Positions 16,789 through 25,947 of a DNA stretch of 64,000 nucleotides are shown one piece after another (the stretch's first letter is position 1; every line of letters starts with the position of its first letter). The notes beneath the pieces are model-generated. The model had not been told where the DNA came from. It saw nothing but the letters and a program-made list of their open reading frames with translations, and did not search any database. The translations under genes were made by a program, and so were the position numbers. Source of the stretch: Streptosporangium album (GTDB taxonomy: Bacteria; Actinomycetota; Actinomycetes; Streptosporangiales; Streptosporangiaceae); contig NZ_JACHJU010000002.1 in the NCBI RefSeq assembly GCF_014203795.1, positions 992,001-1,056,000 of the forward strand, written 5' to 3'.

Positions 16789-19700
16789 ATGCCTGCTGCC
16801 CACCTCGGCTTCCCCGAGCCCCAGGGCCTGTACCACCCCTCGCACGAGCACGACGCCTGTGGTGTCGCCATGGTCGCGGACGTGGCCGGACGCCGCAGCC
16901 ACGACATCGTCGAGAAGGCTCTGACGGCCCTCTGCAATCTCGATCACCGAGGGGCCCAGGGTAGCGAACCGGACACCGGCGACGGAGCCGGAATCCTGAC
17001 GCAGATCCCTGACTCCTTCTTCCGCGCGGTGACGGCCTTCCCGCTGCCCGCGACGGGCGCCTACGCCGTCGGCATGGCCTTCCTGCCCTCCGACGCCGAG
17101 GCCCGCGAGATCGCCGTGCGGATGATCGAGGAGATCGCGGCGGAGGAGGGCCTGACGGTTCTCGGGTGGCGTGACGTGCCTGTCGACCAGACCCTCCCCG
17201 GGCCGAGCGCCCGCGCGGTGATGCCGTCCTTCCGGCAGCTCTTCGTGAGCTCCCCGGGTGGCGAGAGCGGCCTGGAACTGGACCGCCTGGCCTTCTGCCT
17301 GCGCAAGCGGGCCGAGCACGAGGCGGACGTCTACTTCCCCTCGCTGAGCGCCCGGACGCTCGTCTACAAGGGCATGCTCACCCCGCTGCAGGTCGAGTCG
17401 TTCTTCCCCGACCTGAGTGACGAGCGCTACGAGACCGCGATCTCGCTGGTCCACTCGCGCTTCTCCACCAACACCTTCCCGTCGTGGCCGCTGGCGCACC
17501 CCTACCGCTATGTCGCCCACAACGGCGAGATCAACACGGTCAAGGGCAACCGCAACTGGATGCGGGCCCGCGAGGCCATGCTGAAGACCGCCGCCCTCCC
17601 CGGCGAGCTGTCGCGGCTCTTCCCGATCTGCGACCCGGACGGCTCCGACACCGCCTCCTTCGACGAGACGCTGGAACTGCTCCATCTCGCCGGGCGCAAG
17701 CTGCCGCACGCGGTGCTGATGATGATCCCCGAGGCGTGGGAGAACCACACCGAGATGGACCCCGCGCGGCGGGCGTTCTACGAGTTCCACTCCACCCTCC
17801 TGGAGGCGTGGGACGGCCCGGCCTCGATCACCTTCTCCGACGGCACCCTGGTCGGCGCGGTCCTCGACCGCAACGGCCTGCGCCCCGGCCGGTTCTGGGT
17901 CACCGCCGACGGCCTGGTCGTGCTGGCCTCCGAGGCGGGCGTGCTCGACATCGCCCCTCAGGACGTGGTCCGCAAGGGACGCCTGCAGCCCGGCAAGATG
18001 TTCCTGATCGACACCGAGCTCGGCAAGATCATCGAAGACGACGAGATCAAGGCGGAGCTCGCCGCCGAGTTGCCCTACGGCGATTGGCTGCACGCCGGGC
18101 TGGTCCGCTTCGAGGAACTGCCCGCCCGCTCGCGCGAGATCCCGACCCACGAGGCGCTGATCAAGCGGCAGCAGACCTTCGGCTACACCGAGGAAGAGCT
18201 GCGGATCATCCTGTCGCCGATGGCCAAGGCGGGTGCCGAGCCGATCGGCTCGATGGGCACCGACACCCCGGTCGCGGTGCTCAGCGAGAAGCCCCGGCTC
18301 CTGTTCGACTACTTCAGCCAGCTGTTCGCGCAGGTCACCAATCCGCCGCTGGACGCCATCCGCGAGGAACTCGTCACCTCCCTGGCCAGTACGCTCGGCC
18401 CCGAGGGCAACCTGCTGGACCCGGGCCCGGCCTCCTGCCGCCAGCTCGTGCTGCCGTATCCGGTGATCGACAACGACGAGCTCGCGAAGATCATCCATAT
18501 CAACGACGAGGGCGCGCTCCCGGGCTTCCATCCGTATGTCGTCTCCGGCCTGTACGAGGTCGCCGGCGGCGGGGAGGCGCTGCTGCGCCGCATCGAGGAG
18601 ATCCGCGCCGAGGTCTCGGCCGCGATCGAGGGCGGGGCGCGGATCATCGTGCTCTCCGACCGGGGCTCCTCCGGCGTCCTGGCGCCGATCCCGTCGCTGA
18701 TGCTCACCGGAGCGGTCCACCACCACCTCATCGCCGAGAAGACCCGCACCCGGGCCGGCCTGGTCATCGAGACCGGCGAGGCCCGCGAGGCCCACCACAT
18801 GGCGCTCCTCGTCGGCTACGGCGCGGGCGCGGTCAACCCCTACCTCGCCATCGAGACCGTCGAGGACATGGTCGACTCCGGTGCCCTGGGGATCGACAAG
18901 CACAAGGCCGTGCGCAACCTCATCAAGGCGTACGGCAAGGGCGTGCTGAAGGTCATGTCCAAGATGGGGGTGTCCACCGTCGCCTCCTACACCGGTGCGC
19001 AGATCTTCGAGGCGCTGGGGCTCGGCAAGGACGTCATCGACTCCTGCTTCGCCGGGACGACCTCCCGCCTGGGCGGCGTCGGCTTCGACGTCCTGGCCCA
19101 GGAGGTCGCGCTCCGCCACGGCCGGGCCTACCCCCGGGCCGAGAACGCCCACCGCCGCCTGGAGGTCGGCGGGGAGTACCAGTGGCGCCGCGAGGGCGAA
19201 CCGCACCTGTTCAACCCCGAGACCGTGTTCAAGCTGCAGCACGCCACCCGCTCGCGCCGCTACGAGATCTTCAAGGAGTACACCGGCCTGGTGGACTCCC
19301 AGGCCGAGAAGCTGATGACGCTGCGCGGCCTGTTCAAGTTCAGGGACGGCGTCCGCGAGCCGGTCCCGATCGACGAGGTCGAGCCGGTCTCCGAGATCGT
19401 CAAACGGTTCTCCACCGGCGCGATGTCCTACGGCTCCATCTCGATGGAGGCGCACGAGACCATCGCGATCGCGATGAACCGGCTGGGCGGCAAGTCCAAC
19501 ACCGGAGAGGGCGGAGAGGACCCCGAGCGGCTCCACGACCCCGCCCGCCGTTCGGCCATCAAGCAGGTGGCCTCGGGCCGGTTCGGCGTGACCTCGGAGT
19601 ATCTGGTCAACGCCGACGACATCCAGATCAAGATGGCGCAGGGCGCCAAGCCCGGCGAGGGCGGCCAGCTTCCCGGCCACAAGGTCTACCCGTGGATCGC

Positions 19701-21294
19701 CAAGACCCGGCACTCCACCCCGGGCGTCGGCCTCATCTCGCCGCCGCCGCACCACGACATCTACTCCATCGAGGACCTCGCCCAGCTCATCCACGACCTG
19801 AAGAACGCCAACCCGGTCGCCCGCGTGCACGTCAAGCTCGTGGCCGAGGTCGGCGTCGGCACGGTCGCGGCGGGCGTGTCCAAGGCTCACGCGGACGTCG
19901 TGCTCATCTCCGGTCACGACGGAGGCACCGGTGCCTCCCCACTGACCTCGCTGAAGCACGCGGGCGCCCCCTGGGAGCTCGGCCTGGCCGAGACCCAGCA
20001 GACGCTGCTGCTCAACGGCCTGCGCGACCGGATCGTCGTGCAGGTGGACGGCCAGCTCAAGACCGGCCGCGACGTGGTCGTCGCCGCGCTGCTCGGCGCC
20101 GAGGAGTACGGTTTCGCCACCGCCCCGCTGATCGTCTCGGGCTGCGTGATGATGCGCGTCTGCCACCTGGACACCTGCCCGGTCGGCGTCGCCACCCAGA
20201 ACCCCGAGCTGCGCAAGCGCTTCACCGGCAAGCCCGAGTTCGTGGTCAACTTCTTCGAGTTCATCGCCGAGGAGATCCGCGAATACCTCGCCGCACTGGG
20301 CTTCCGCAGCCTGGACGAGGCCATCGGCCACGCCGAGCTGCTGGACACCACCCCGGCCGAGCACCACTGGAAGGCCGCGGGCCTGGACCTGGCGCCGATC
20401 CTGCACCAGCCGGAGCTGCCCGAGAGTGCCGCGCTCCGCCGTACGCAGGGGCAGGACCACGGGCTGGAGGCGGCGCTGGACCACACGCTGATCCAGCTCG
20501 CCGAGGGAGCGCTCAAGGACGGCCGGCGGGTCACCCTGGAGCTGCCCATCCGCAACGTCAACCGCACGGTCGGCACCATGCTCGGCCACGAGGTGACCAA
20601 GCGGTACGGCGGAGCCGGGCTCCCCGACGACACCATCGAGGTCCGGTTCACCGGCTCGGCGGGCAACTCCTTCGGCGCCTTCGTGCCCAAGGGCGTCACG
20701 CTGCGCCTGACCGGCGACGCCAACGACTACCTCGGCAAGGGCCTGTCGGGCGGCCGGATCACTCTCCAGCCGCACGACGAGGCCCCGCTGGAGGGGAACA
20801 TCATCGCCGGGAACGTCGGCCTGTACGGCGCGACCTCCGGTGAGGCGTTCGTCCGCGGCGTCATGGGGGAGCGGTTCTGCGTCCGCAACTCCGGCGCCAC
20901 CGCGGTCGTCGAGGGCGTCGGCGACCACGGCTGCGAATACATGACGGGCGGCAGGGTGGTCGTCCTGGGCCCGACCGGCCGCAACTTCGCGGCGGGCATG
21001 TCCGGCGGCGTCGCCTACCTGCTCGACCTCAACCCCGACCGCGTCAACCGCGAGATGGTGGAGATCGAGACGCTGGACGCGGCCGAGTCCGAGACGCTGC
21101 GGGAGATCGTCGAGGCGCACCTGACGGAGACCGGCTCCACGGTCGCCAAGGCACTCCTCACCGACTGGGATCCGGCCCGGTTCAGCAAGATCATGCCGGT
21201 GGACTACAAGCGGGTCCTGCGGGCCGCCGAGGCCGCGCGCATCGAGGGCCGAGACGTCGACGAGGCGGTCATGACCGCTGCGGTTCAGGGATAA
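16789..21294 (+). CDS. gltB: Glutamate synthase (NADPH) large subunit
   Basis: GltB hydrolyses glutamine, channels the ammonia and makes glutamate from 2-oxoglutarate. The 1501-residue length is standard. Cys24, after a 23-residue propeptide (EHDACGVAM), is the N-terminal nucleophile exposed by self-processing. The glutaminase domain covers about 24-420, a central linker domain follows, and the FMN synthase domain lies at about 790-1180 ([19 protein letters not shown]). The 3Fe-4S cysteines are 1119, 1125 and 1130 ([12 protein letters not shown]). The C-terminal beta-helix domain is Gly-rich. GGGAGGG precedes ATG 16789. gltD follows after 13 bases. Confidence 0.97.
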   Translation: MPAAHLGFPEPQGLYHPSHEHDACGVAMVADVAGRRSHDIVEKALTALCNLDHRGAQGSEPDTGDGAGILTQIPDSFFRAVTAFPLPATGAYAVGMAFLPSDAEAREIAVRMIEEIAAEEGLTVLGWRDVPVDQTLPGPSARAVMPSFRQLFVSSPGGESGLELDRLAFCLRKRAEHEADVYFPSLSARTLVYKGMLTPLQVESFFPDLSDERYETAISLVHSRFSTNTFPSWPLAHPYRYVAHNGEINTVKGNRNWMRAREAMLKTAALPGELSRLFPICDPDGSDTASFDETLELLHLAGRKLPHAVLMMIPEAWENHTEMDPARRAFYEFHSTLLEAWDGPASITFSDGTLVGAVLDRNGLRPGRFWVTADGLVVLASEAGVLDIAPQDVVRKGRLQPGKMFLIDTELGKIIEDDEIKAELAAELPYGDWLHAGLVRFEELPARSREIPTHEALIKRQQTFGYTEEELRIILSPMAKAGAEPIGSMGTDTPVAVLSEKPRLLFDYFSQLFAQVTNPPLDAIREELVTSLASTLGPEGNLLDPGPASCRQLVLPYPVIDNDELAKIIHINDEGALPGFHPYVVSGLYEVAGGGEALLRRIEEIRAEVSAAIEGGARIIVLSDRGSSGVLAPIPSLMLTGAVHHHLIAEKTRTRAGLVIETGEAREAHHMALLVGYGAGAVNPYLAIETVEDMVDSGALGIDKHKAVRNLIKAYGKGVLKVMSKMGVSTVASYTGAQIFEALGLGKDVIDSCFAGTTSRLGGVGFDVLAQEVALRHGRAYPRAENAHRRLEVGGEYQWRREGEPHLFNPETVFKLQHATRSRRYEIFKEYTGLVDSQAEKLMTLRGLFKFRDGVREPVPIDEVEPVSEIVKRFSTGAMSYGSISMEAHETIAIAMNRLGGKSNTGEGGEDPERLHDPARRSAIKQVASGRFGVTSEYLVNADDIQIKMAQGAKPGEGGQLPGHKVYPWIAKTRHSTPGVGLISPPPHHDIYSIEDLAQLIHDLKNANPVARVHVKLVAEVGVGTVAAGVSKAHADVVLISGHDGGTGASPLTSLKHAGAPWELGLAETQQTLLLNGLRDRIVVQVDGQLKTGRDVVVAALLGAEEYGFATAPLIVSGCVMMRVCHLDTCPVGVATQNPELRKRFTGKPEFVVNFFEFIAEEIREYLAALGFRSLDEAIGHAELLDTTPAEHHWKAAGLDLAPILHQPELPESAALRRTQGQDHGLEAALDHTLIQLAEGALKDGRRVTLELPIRNVNRTVGTMLGHEVTKRYGGAGLPDDTIEVRFTGSAGNSFGAFVPKGVTLRLTGDANDYLGKGLSGGRITLQPHDEAPLEGNIIAGNVGLYGATSGEAFVRGVMGERFCVRNSGATAVVEGVGDHGCEYMTGGRVVVLGPTGRNFAAGMSGGVAYLLDLNPDRVNREMVEIETLDAAESETLREIVEAHLTETGSTVAKALLTDWDPARFSKIMPVDYKRVLRAAEAARIEGRDVDEAVMTAAVQG

Positions 21295-21307
21295 GGGGGG
21301 CATACCG

Positions 21308-22786
21308 ATGGCTGACCCGAAGGGTTTCCTCACTCACGGGCGCGAGCTGCCGGCGCGCCGCCCGGTGGACGTGCGCATCCGCGACTGGCGGGAGGTCTAC
21401 CAGGACTTCCCCCGGCCGGAACTGACCAAGCAGGCCGCGCGCTGCATGGACTGCGGCATCCCGTTCTGCCACAACGGCTGCCCGCTGGGCAACCTCATCC
21501 CCGAGTGGAACGACCTGGTCTACCGCGACGGCTGGCGCGAGGCCATCGAGCGGTTGCACGCCACCAACAACTTCCCGGAGTTCACCGGCCGCCTGTGCCC
21601 GGCGCCGTGCGAGGCGGCGTGCGTGCTCGGCATCAACTCCGACCCCGTCGCGATCAAGCGGGTCGAGGTCGAGATCATCGACCGTGCCTTCGACGAGGGC
21701 TGGGTCACCCCCCAGCTCCCGGCGTCGAAGACCGGCAAGCGGGTCGCGGTCGTCGGGTCGGGCCCCGCGGGCCTGGCCGCCGCCCAGCAGCTCACTCGGG
21801 CCGGGCACGACGTGGTGGTGTTCGAGCGCGCCGACCGGATCGGCGGCCTGCTCCGCTACGGCATCCCCGAGTTCAAGATGGAGAAGCGCCACATCGACCG
21901 CAGGCTCGAGCAGATGCGGGCCGAGGGCACCGAGTTCCGTACCGGCGTCAACGTCGGCGTCGACATCACCGCGGCACAGCTGCGCGAGGAGTTCGACGCC
22001 ATCGTCCTGGCGGGCGGCGCGACCCAGTGGCGGGACCTGCCCGTCGCCGGGCGTGACCTGGGAGGCGTCTACCAGGCGATGGAGTACCTCCCGCCGTCCA
22101 ACAAGGTCCAGGAGGGCGACTACCCGGTCTCGCCGATCAGCGCCGAGGGCAAGCACGTGGTCGTGATCGGCGGCGGCGACACCGGAGCCGACTGCATCGG
22201 CACCGCGATCCGCCAGGGCGCAGCGTCGGTCACCCAGCTGGAGATCATGCCTCAGCCTCCGGCGGACCGTCCGGGCAGCCAGCCGTGGCCCACGTTCCCC
22301 ATCCTGTTCAAGATGGAGAGCGCCCACGAGGAACTGGCCGGCGGCGGCGGCGACCGGGTCTACGCGGTCTCCACCACCGAGTTCGTGGGTGACGCCGACG
22401 GCAACGTGCGGGCGCTGCGGCTGGTCGAGGTGGAGGGCCCGGCGGCCGGGTTCGCGCCGATACCCGGCACCGAGCGGGAGATCCCCGCGGAGCTGGTCAC
22501 CCTGTCGATGGGCTTCGTCGGCCCGCAGAAGGCGGGTCTGCTGGAGGATCTGGCCTCGGTCGCCGGGGACGAGTTCTTCGACGCGCGGGGCAACGTCGCG
22601 CGGGACAAGGGCTACATGTCGTCGGTGGACGGCGTGTTCGTCGCCGGTGACATGGGCCGCGGGCAGTCCCTGATCGTCTGGGCGATCGCCGAGGGCCGCT
22701 CGGCCGCCTCGGCGGCCGACCGCTACCTCACCGGTCAGACGGCACTGCCGGTGGCGATCCCGCCGACGGCCCGTCCCCTGGTCTGA
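21308..22786 (+). CDS. gltD: Glutamate synthase small subunit
   Basis: GltD takes electrons from NADPH through FAD and passes them via 4Fe-4S clusters to GltB. The 492-residue protein has the N-terminal cluster-binding cysteines (RCMDCGIPFCHNGCPLGNL and CPAPCEAACVLG). It also has an FAD GxGPAGL motif (VVGSGPAGLAAAQQL), a second dinucleotide motif (VIGGGDTGADCIGT) and the C-terminal FAD segment FVAGDMGRGQSLIVWAI. It lies in one operon with gltB and ends at a hairpin with a T-run. Confidence 0.97.
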   Translation: MADPKGFLTHGRELPARRPVDVRIRDWREVYQDFPRPELTKQAARCMDCGIPFCHNGCPLGNLIPEWNDLVYRDGWREAIERLHATNNFPEFTGRLCPAPCEAACVLGINSDPVAIKRVEVEIIDRAFDEGWVTPQLPASKTGKRVAVVGSGPAGLAAAQQLTRAGHDVVVFERADRIGGLLRYGIPEFKMEKRHIDRRLEQMRAEGTEFRTGVNVGVDITAAQLREEFDAIVLAGGATQWRDLPVAGRDLGGVYQAMEYLPPSNKVQEGDYPVSPISAEGKHVVVIGGGDTGADCIGTAIRQGAASVTQLEIMPQPPADRPGSQPWPTFPILFKMESAHEELAGGGGDRVYAVSTTEFVGDADGNVRALRLVEVEGPAAGFAPIPGTEREIPAELVTLSMGFVGPQKAGLLEDLASVAGDEFFDARGNVARDKGYMSSVDGVFVAGDMGRGQSLIVWAIAEGRSAASAADRYLTGQTALPVAIPPTARPLV

Positions 22787-22837
22787 TCGTCTCGCCGGGT
22801 CTCCCGGCCCCGGCGGGCCGCGCGCCTGTGGCGGGGG

Positions 22838-22861
22838 TCCCGGCAGTACCGGGAAAATTTT
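22838..22861 (+). terminator. Rho-independent terminator after gltD
   Basis: A stem TCCCGG (22838-22843) / CCGGGA (22849-22854) with a 5-base loop is followed by AAATTTT. It lies 50 bases past the gltD stop codon. Confidence 0.6.
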
Positions 22862-23188
22862 CAGCGGATCCTGCTGACCAGCGATGATGTGTGACATCCA
22901 GACAAGATCGCTGGCTACCGTTGCCTGTGAGTGTGCTTTGGTAAGCGCGCTCTCAGGCAGCTTCCGGCTTGCGCCGGAGCGTTCCCCGTTTCCGGGGTTC
23001 CCGTTTCGCCGGTGCGTGCCCGGCACGGACACCGGGACTTACCGCTCCTCCACGGGCGTTTGCCGCACGTGTGGCAGGCGGGAATCTCCGCCTTTAGGAC
23101 TCTGTTGGCCGATTCGAGTGGTGATCATCGTTTGACGTGACACGGTGGAGGAACCCTCTTGCAGACAGTGTGTGGAGGAGGTTCTGCC
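22862..23188. other. Non-coding stretch with mobile-element end remnants
   Basis: No gene is visible. The stretch holds several small hairpins (for example CCGGC-TTGC-GCCGG near 22965 and CCCCG-TTT-CGGGG near 22985). The segment GGCGGGAATCTCCGCCTTTA around 23077-23096 contains a 6-bp stem AGGCGG/CCGCCT (23076-23081 and 23088-23093). Its layout resembles the right end of actinobacterial IS200/IS605-type elements, so a second, deleted TnpB element may have ended here. Just before the transposase start lies a good ribosome-binding site, GGAGGAGG (23174-23181). Confidence 0.35.
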
Positions 23189-23940
23189 ATGTCTCTGCGT
23201 CCCTGTCCCGCTGGTGAGGTGCCGGAATCAACCGTCCGGATAGCATGGGCGGCTTTCCCCAAGGGATGTCTGGCGGTGCGGGTCCGTGATGAACTCGGTC
23301 CGTTCTTCGAAGACGAGCAGTTCGTCGAGGCGTTTCCTGCGCGGGGCGGACCTGGGCTGTCTCCCGGGATACCGGCGCCGGTGTCGGTGCTGCAGTTCGC
23401 CGAAGGGCTGAGCGATCGGCAGGCCGCCGACGCGGTGCGCGGGCGGATCGACTGGAAGTACGGCGGTGGTCTCGGCCGAGTGGATCGAACGGTATGGGGC
23501 GCGGGTGGACGCCTATCGGTTCCCCAAGGGGGAAGACGCCCGGACCCGGTGGGCTCTGAGTGTCGGGACCGATGGTTTCGCCCTACGATCCACAGGCGCA
23601 TTACGGCGTCAAACGCGGCTCGGGCTGGTGCGGCTACAAGGTCCACCTGAGCGAGACCTGTGACGAGGACACCCCCATCTGATCACCAACGTGGCCACGA
23701 CCAACGCCTGCACCGGCGATATCGAGCTGACCGCACCGGTCCATGCCGCGCTGGAGCGACGCGGGCTACGACCCGGTGAACACGCGGTCGATGCCGGATA
23801 CATCAGCGCCGCGCTCATCGTTTCGGCCCAGAGCGCCTACGGGATCGAGCTGCTCGGGCCGGTCGGGATCGACACCACCGGGCCGGGGCAGGCCCAGGCT
23901 GGGCTGACGCAGGAGGACTTCGTCATCGAAAACCTCCAGC
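23189..23940 (+). pseudogene. Broken IS1182-family transposase
   Basis: ATG 23189 begins a clear IS1182-type N-terminus (EVPESTVRIAWAAFPKGCLA, VLQFAEGLSDRQAADAV, RIDWKY). Near 23464 an internal deletion joins DWKY to SAEWIERYGARVDAYRFPKG in another frame. Near 23580 the frame shifts to PYDPQAHYGVKRGSGWCGYK. At 23682 one base is missing, shifting from EDTP to HLITNVATTNA. The last part contains the catalytic Asp segment HAVDAGYISAAL. The C-terminal third with the final DDE residues is absent; homology stops at TQEDFVIE, where the TnpB element begins. It is not functional. Confidence 0.85.
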
Positions 23941-23947
23941 GTGGAGA

Positions 23948-23990
23948 CCCCGGGCTTTGGCCCTGGGGAGGAAACGCGGCACGGTGCCGC
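23948..23990 (+). repeat. Paired hairpins at the left side of the TnpB element
   Basis: CCCCGGGC...GCCCTGGGG (23948-23968) folds with one bulged base. GCGGCAC-G-GTGCCGC (23976-23990) is a perfect 7-bp inverted repeat. Subterminal hairpins of this kind mark the ends recognised by Y1 transposases. The first one resembles the CCCCGGGCTT-type right ends of other actinobacterial elements and might be a leftover of a different copy. Confidence 0.45.
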
Positions 23991-24039
23991 ACGGTTTAAA
24001 TCGAACATGCGCGCGATTTTCAGCTGATCGTTCGGTACG

Positions 24040-25179
24040 ATGCGAGGCGTGGCGCAGATCGTGAAGCGGGCGTTCAAGTTCCGCTTCTACCCGACCCCCG
24101 AGCAGGCTGATGAGCTTGCCCGGACGTTCGGCTGCGTCCGCCTCGTCTACAACAAGGCCCTGCAGGAGCGGACCCGCGCCTACCGGTCGGAAGGCCGCAA
24201 GGTCTCCTACGTGGAATCGTCGGCCGCGCTGACGGAGTGGAAACGCACCGAGGAGCTGGATTTCCTGGCCGAGGTGTCGTCGGTGCCGTTGCAGCAGGCG
24301 TTGCGGCACCTGCAGACGGCGTTTGCGAACTTCTTCGCCCAGCGGGCCGGGTACCCGGCGTTCAAGTCCCGGAAGAAGTCCCGGCTGTCGGCCGAGTACA
24401 CCCGCTCGGCGTTCCGCTACCACGACGGGCGGCTCACCCTGGCGAAGATGGACGCCCCGCTGAACATCGTGTGGTCGCGCCCGCTGCCCGAGGGGGCCGA
24501 TCCGTCCACGGTGACCGTGTCGAAGGACGCGGCCGGGCGCTGGTCGGTGTCGATCCTGTGTGAGGACACCGTCCGGCCTCTGGACCCGACCTCGGACATG
24601 GTCGGGGTGGACGCCGGGATCACCGCGCTGGTCACCCTGTCGCGTCCGATTCCGGGCGTGACCGACGACGACGGCAAGGTCACCAACCCCCGCCACGAAC
24701 GCGCCGACCGCAGGAGACTCGCCCGCGCGCAGCGGATACCGGCCCGCAAGGAGAAGGGGTCGGCGAATCGGGACAGGGCGAGGGTGAAGGTCGCCCGGGT
24801 GCATGCCCGGATCACCGACCGTCGCCGCGATGTCCTGCACAAGCTCACCACCGCGATCGTCCGCGAGAACCAAGTGGTCGTGATCGAGGATCTCACCGTG
24901 CGTAACCTGGTGAAAAACCACAGCCTGGCCCGCGCGATCTCTGATGCCTCCTGGCGGCAGATGCGCACCATGCTGGAGTACAAGGCGCAGTGGTACGGGC
25001 GGGAGCTGCTGGTGGTGGACCGGTGGTTTCCCTCCTCGAAGCTGTGCTCGGCGTGCGGCGCGCTCCAGCGGTTCATGCCGCTGAACGTCCGCGACTGGGT
25101 GTGCGCCTGTGGCGTGGTCCATGACCGTGATGTGAACGCCGCGAAGAACATCCTCGCCGCCGGGCTGGCGGAGAGGTGA
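24040..25179 (+). CDS. tnpB: RNA-guided endonuclease TnpB
   Basis: The 379-residue protein is full length for TnpB. The N-terminus KRAFKFRFYPTPEQADELAR is the usual opening. The RuvC residues are present: Asp in VGVDAGITALVT, Glu in VVVIEDLTVRNLV, and Asp in HDRDVNAAKNIL. The zinc finger has CSACG and, in the second knuckle, WVCACGVVHD, where the cysteines are one residue apart (CxC) instead of CxxC. TnpB cuts DNA guided by an RNA transcribed from the element's right end, which favours retention of the element. ATG 24040 is used; GTG 24049 is also possible. Confidence 0.93.
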   Translation: MRGVAQIVKRAFKFRFYPTPEQADELARTFGCVRLVYNKALQERTRAYRSEGRKVSYVESSAALTEWKRTEELDFLAEVSSVPLQQALRHLQTAFANFFAQRAGYPAFKSRKKSRLSAEYTRSAFRYHDGRLTLAKMDAPLNIVWSRPLPEGADPSTVTVSKDAAGRWSVSILCEDTVRPLDPTSDMVGVDAGITALVTLSRPIPGVTDDDGKVTNPRHERADRRRLARAQRIPARKEKGSANRDRARVKVARVHARITDRRRDVLHKLTTAIVRENQVVVIEDLTVRNLVKNHSLARAISDASWRQMRTMLEYKAQWYGRELLVVDRWFPSSKLCSACGALQRFMPLNVRDWVCACGVVHDRDVNAAKNILAAGLAER

Positions 25180-25750
25180 AACGCCTGTGGAGCCGGTGTA
25201 AGACCTCAAGGGCGCAGGCCCGGCGGGCGACTGGCGGTGAAGCAGGAAACTCCACCCGTGAGGGTGGGAATCCTCCGGCTTCAGCCGTGAGGAGGAAGTC
25301 AATGATGTGACGGCAAGGTCGTATGCCGTTCGCCATAGCGTTACGGCATTTTGAGGGCGCGTCTGCCTCTCGGTCAGGGTCTCGGTCCGGTGAGGGCGAC
25401 CAGGAGCGGGCCCGTCCGACCTGCTGGGTGGTCATCCCGGTGAGCACCTCGCAGGCCACGCCGTTGAGCGGGGTCAGGATCGCGCCGAGGATGAGTTGCA
25501 TGCCCTCGCCCGTGTCGAAACCGGTGGGCTCGTCGCGCTCGCGGCCCCGCAGCGCCGCGCGGACCGTGCGCCTGCGGGCGATGGTGTTGCCGAAGAAGTC
25601 CGCGCAGGCCAGAGGCAGGAAGCGCACCTCCGCAGGGGCTATCTCGAGTAAGATGAGCCGGGCGGCCTCTTCGATGGTCGGTGACATCCGGTGCGCGCCG
25701 TCGGCGGGGCTGAGCTCGGGGGAGCCTGGATCGGGCATTTCTCTGCTCAC
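25073..25750 (-). CDS. Unrecognised ORF, 3' end replaced by the TnpB element
   Basis: The frame starts at GTG 25750 (or ATG 25738, with AGCAGAG upstream). It has a plausible globular N-terminal part: MSPTIEEAARLILLEIAPAE, VRFLPLACADFFGNTIARRR and GEGMQLILGAILTPLNGVAC. Downstream of about 25303 the frame runs antisense through the TnpB right end and tnpB, so only 25303-25750 can be original sequence. I do not recognise the family. It is probably a truncated, dead gene. Confidence 0.35.
   Translation of the reverse strand: MSREMPDPGSPELSPADGAHRMSPTIEEAARLILLEIAPAEVRFLPLACADFFGNTIARRRTVRAALRGRERDEPTGFDTGEGMQLILGAILTPLNGVACEVLTGMTTQQVGRARSWSPSPDRDPDREADAPSKCRNAMANGIRPCRHIIDFLLTAEAGGFPPSRVEFPASPPVARRACALEVLHRLHRRFTSPPARRRGCSSRRSHHGHGPRHRRTPSRGRSAA
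25180..25302 (+). ncRNA. Probable TnpB guide RNA (omega/reRNA) and right end
   Basis: Directly after the tnpB stop, the sequence contains the hairpin CCACCC-GTGA-GGGTGG (25252-25257 and 25262-25267). It then has the terminal hairpin CCTCCGGCT-TC-AGCCGTGAGG (25272-25292, one bulge) followed by GGAAGTCAA. This is the typical order of actinobacterial IS605 right ends. In TnpB systems the RNA from this strand ends in a guide copied from flanking DNA, which here would start around 25303 (TGATGTGACGGC). Confidence 0.6.
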
Positions 25751-25947
25751 CTGAATGGAAAAGGTCCCCGAACAACCTCATGACAGCGCATCTTCTGTTC
25801 CGCGACCATCCGCCGGAGCCGTACGGAGCCGCCTTTATTACGGCGATTGCTTATATGTCGGAAAAATCGGTGAATCGGTTTTCAAGTTGCCCAGACGGTC
25901 ATCTACCTGAAGGATGATCGCCTGATCCAAGCAGGTGCGGAGGATGG

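Larger units (their letters stand above)
23941..25302 (+). mobile_element. TnpB-only IS200/IS605-type element inserted in the IS1182 remnant
   Basis: The element spans a left-end hairpin region, one tnpB gene and a right end with two hairpins. No Y1 tyrosine transposase (TnpA) is present, so it would depend on one acting in trans. It interrupts the IS1182 transposase on its left. On its right it joins a minus-strand ORF whose 3' end appears lost. The boundaries are approximate because no empty site is available; the right edge is set just after GAGGAAGTCAA. Confidence 0.7.

Noticed and set aside
16786-21333. A minus-strand open frame of 1515 codons antisense to gltB
   Set aside because: It mirrors the third-codon-position GC bias of gltB. 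The translation has no family motifs and is rich in Val/Gly/Asp/Leu repeats typical of antisense frames; gltB itself is unmistakable.
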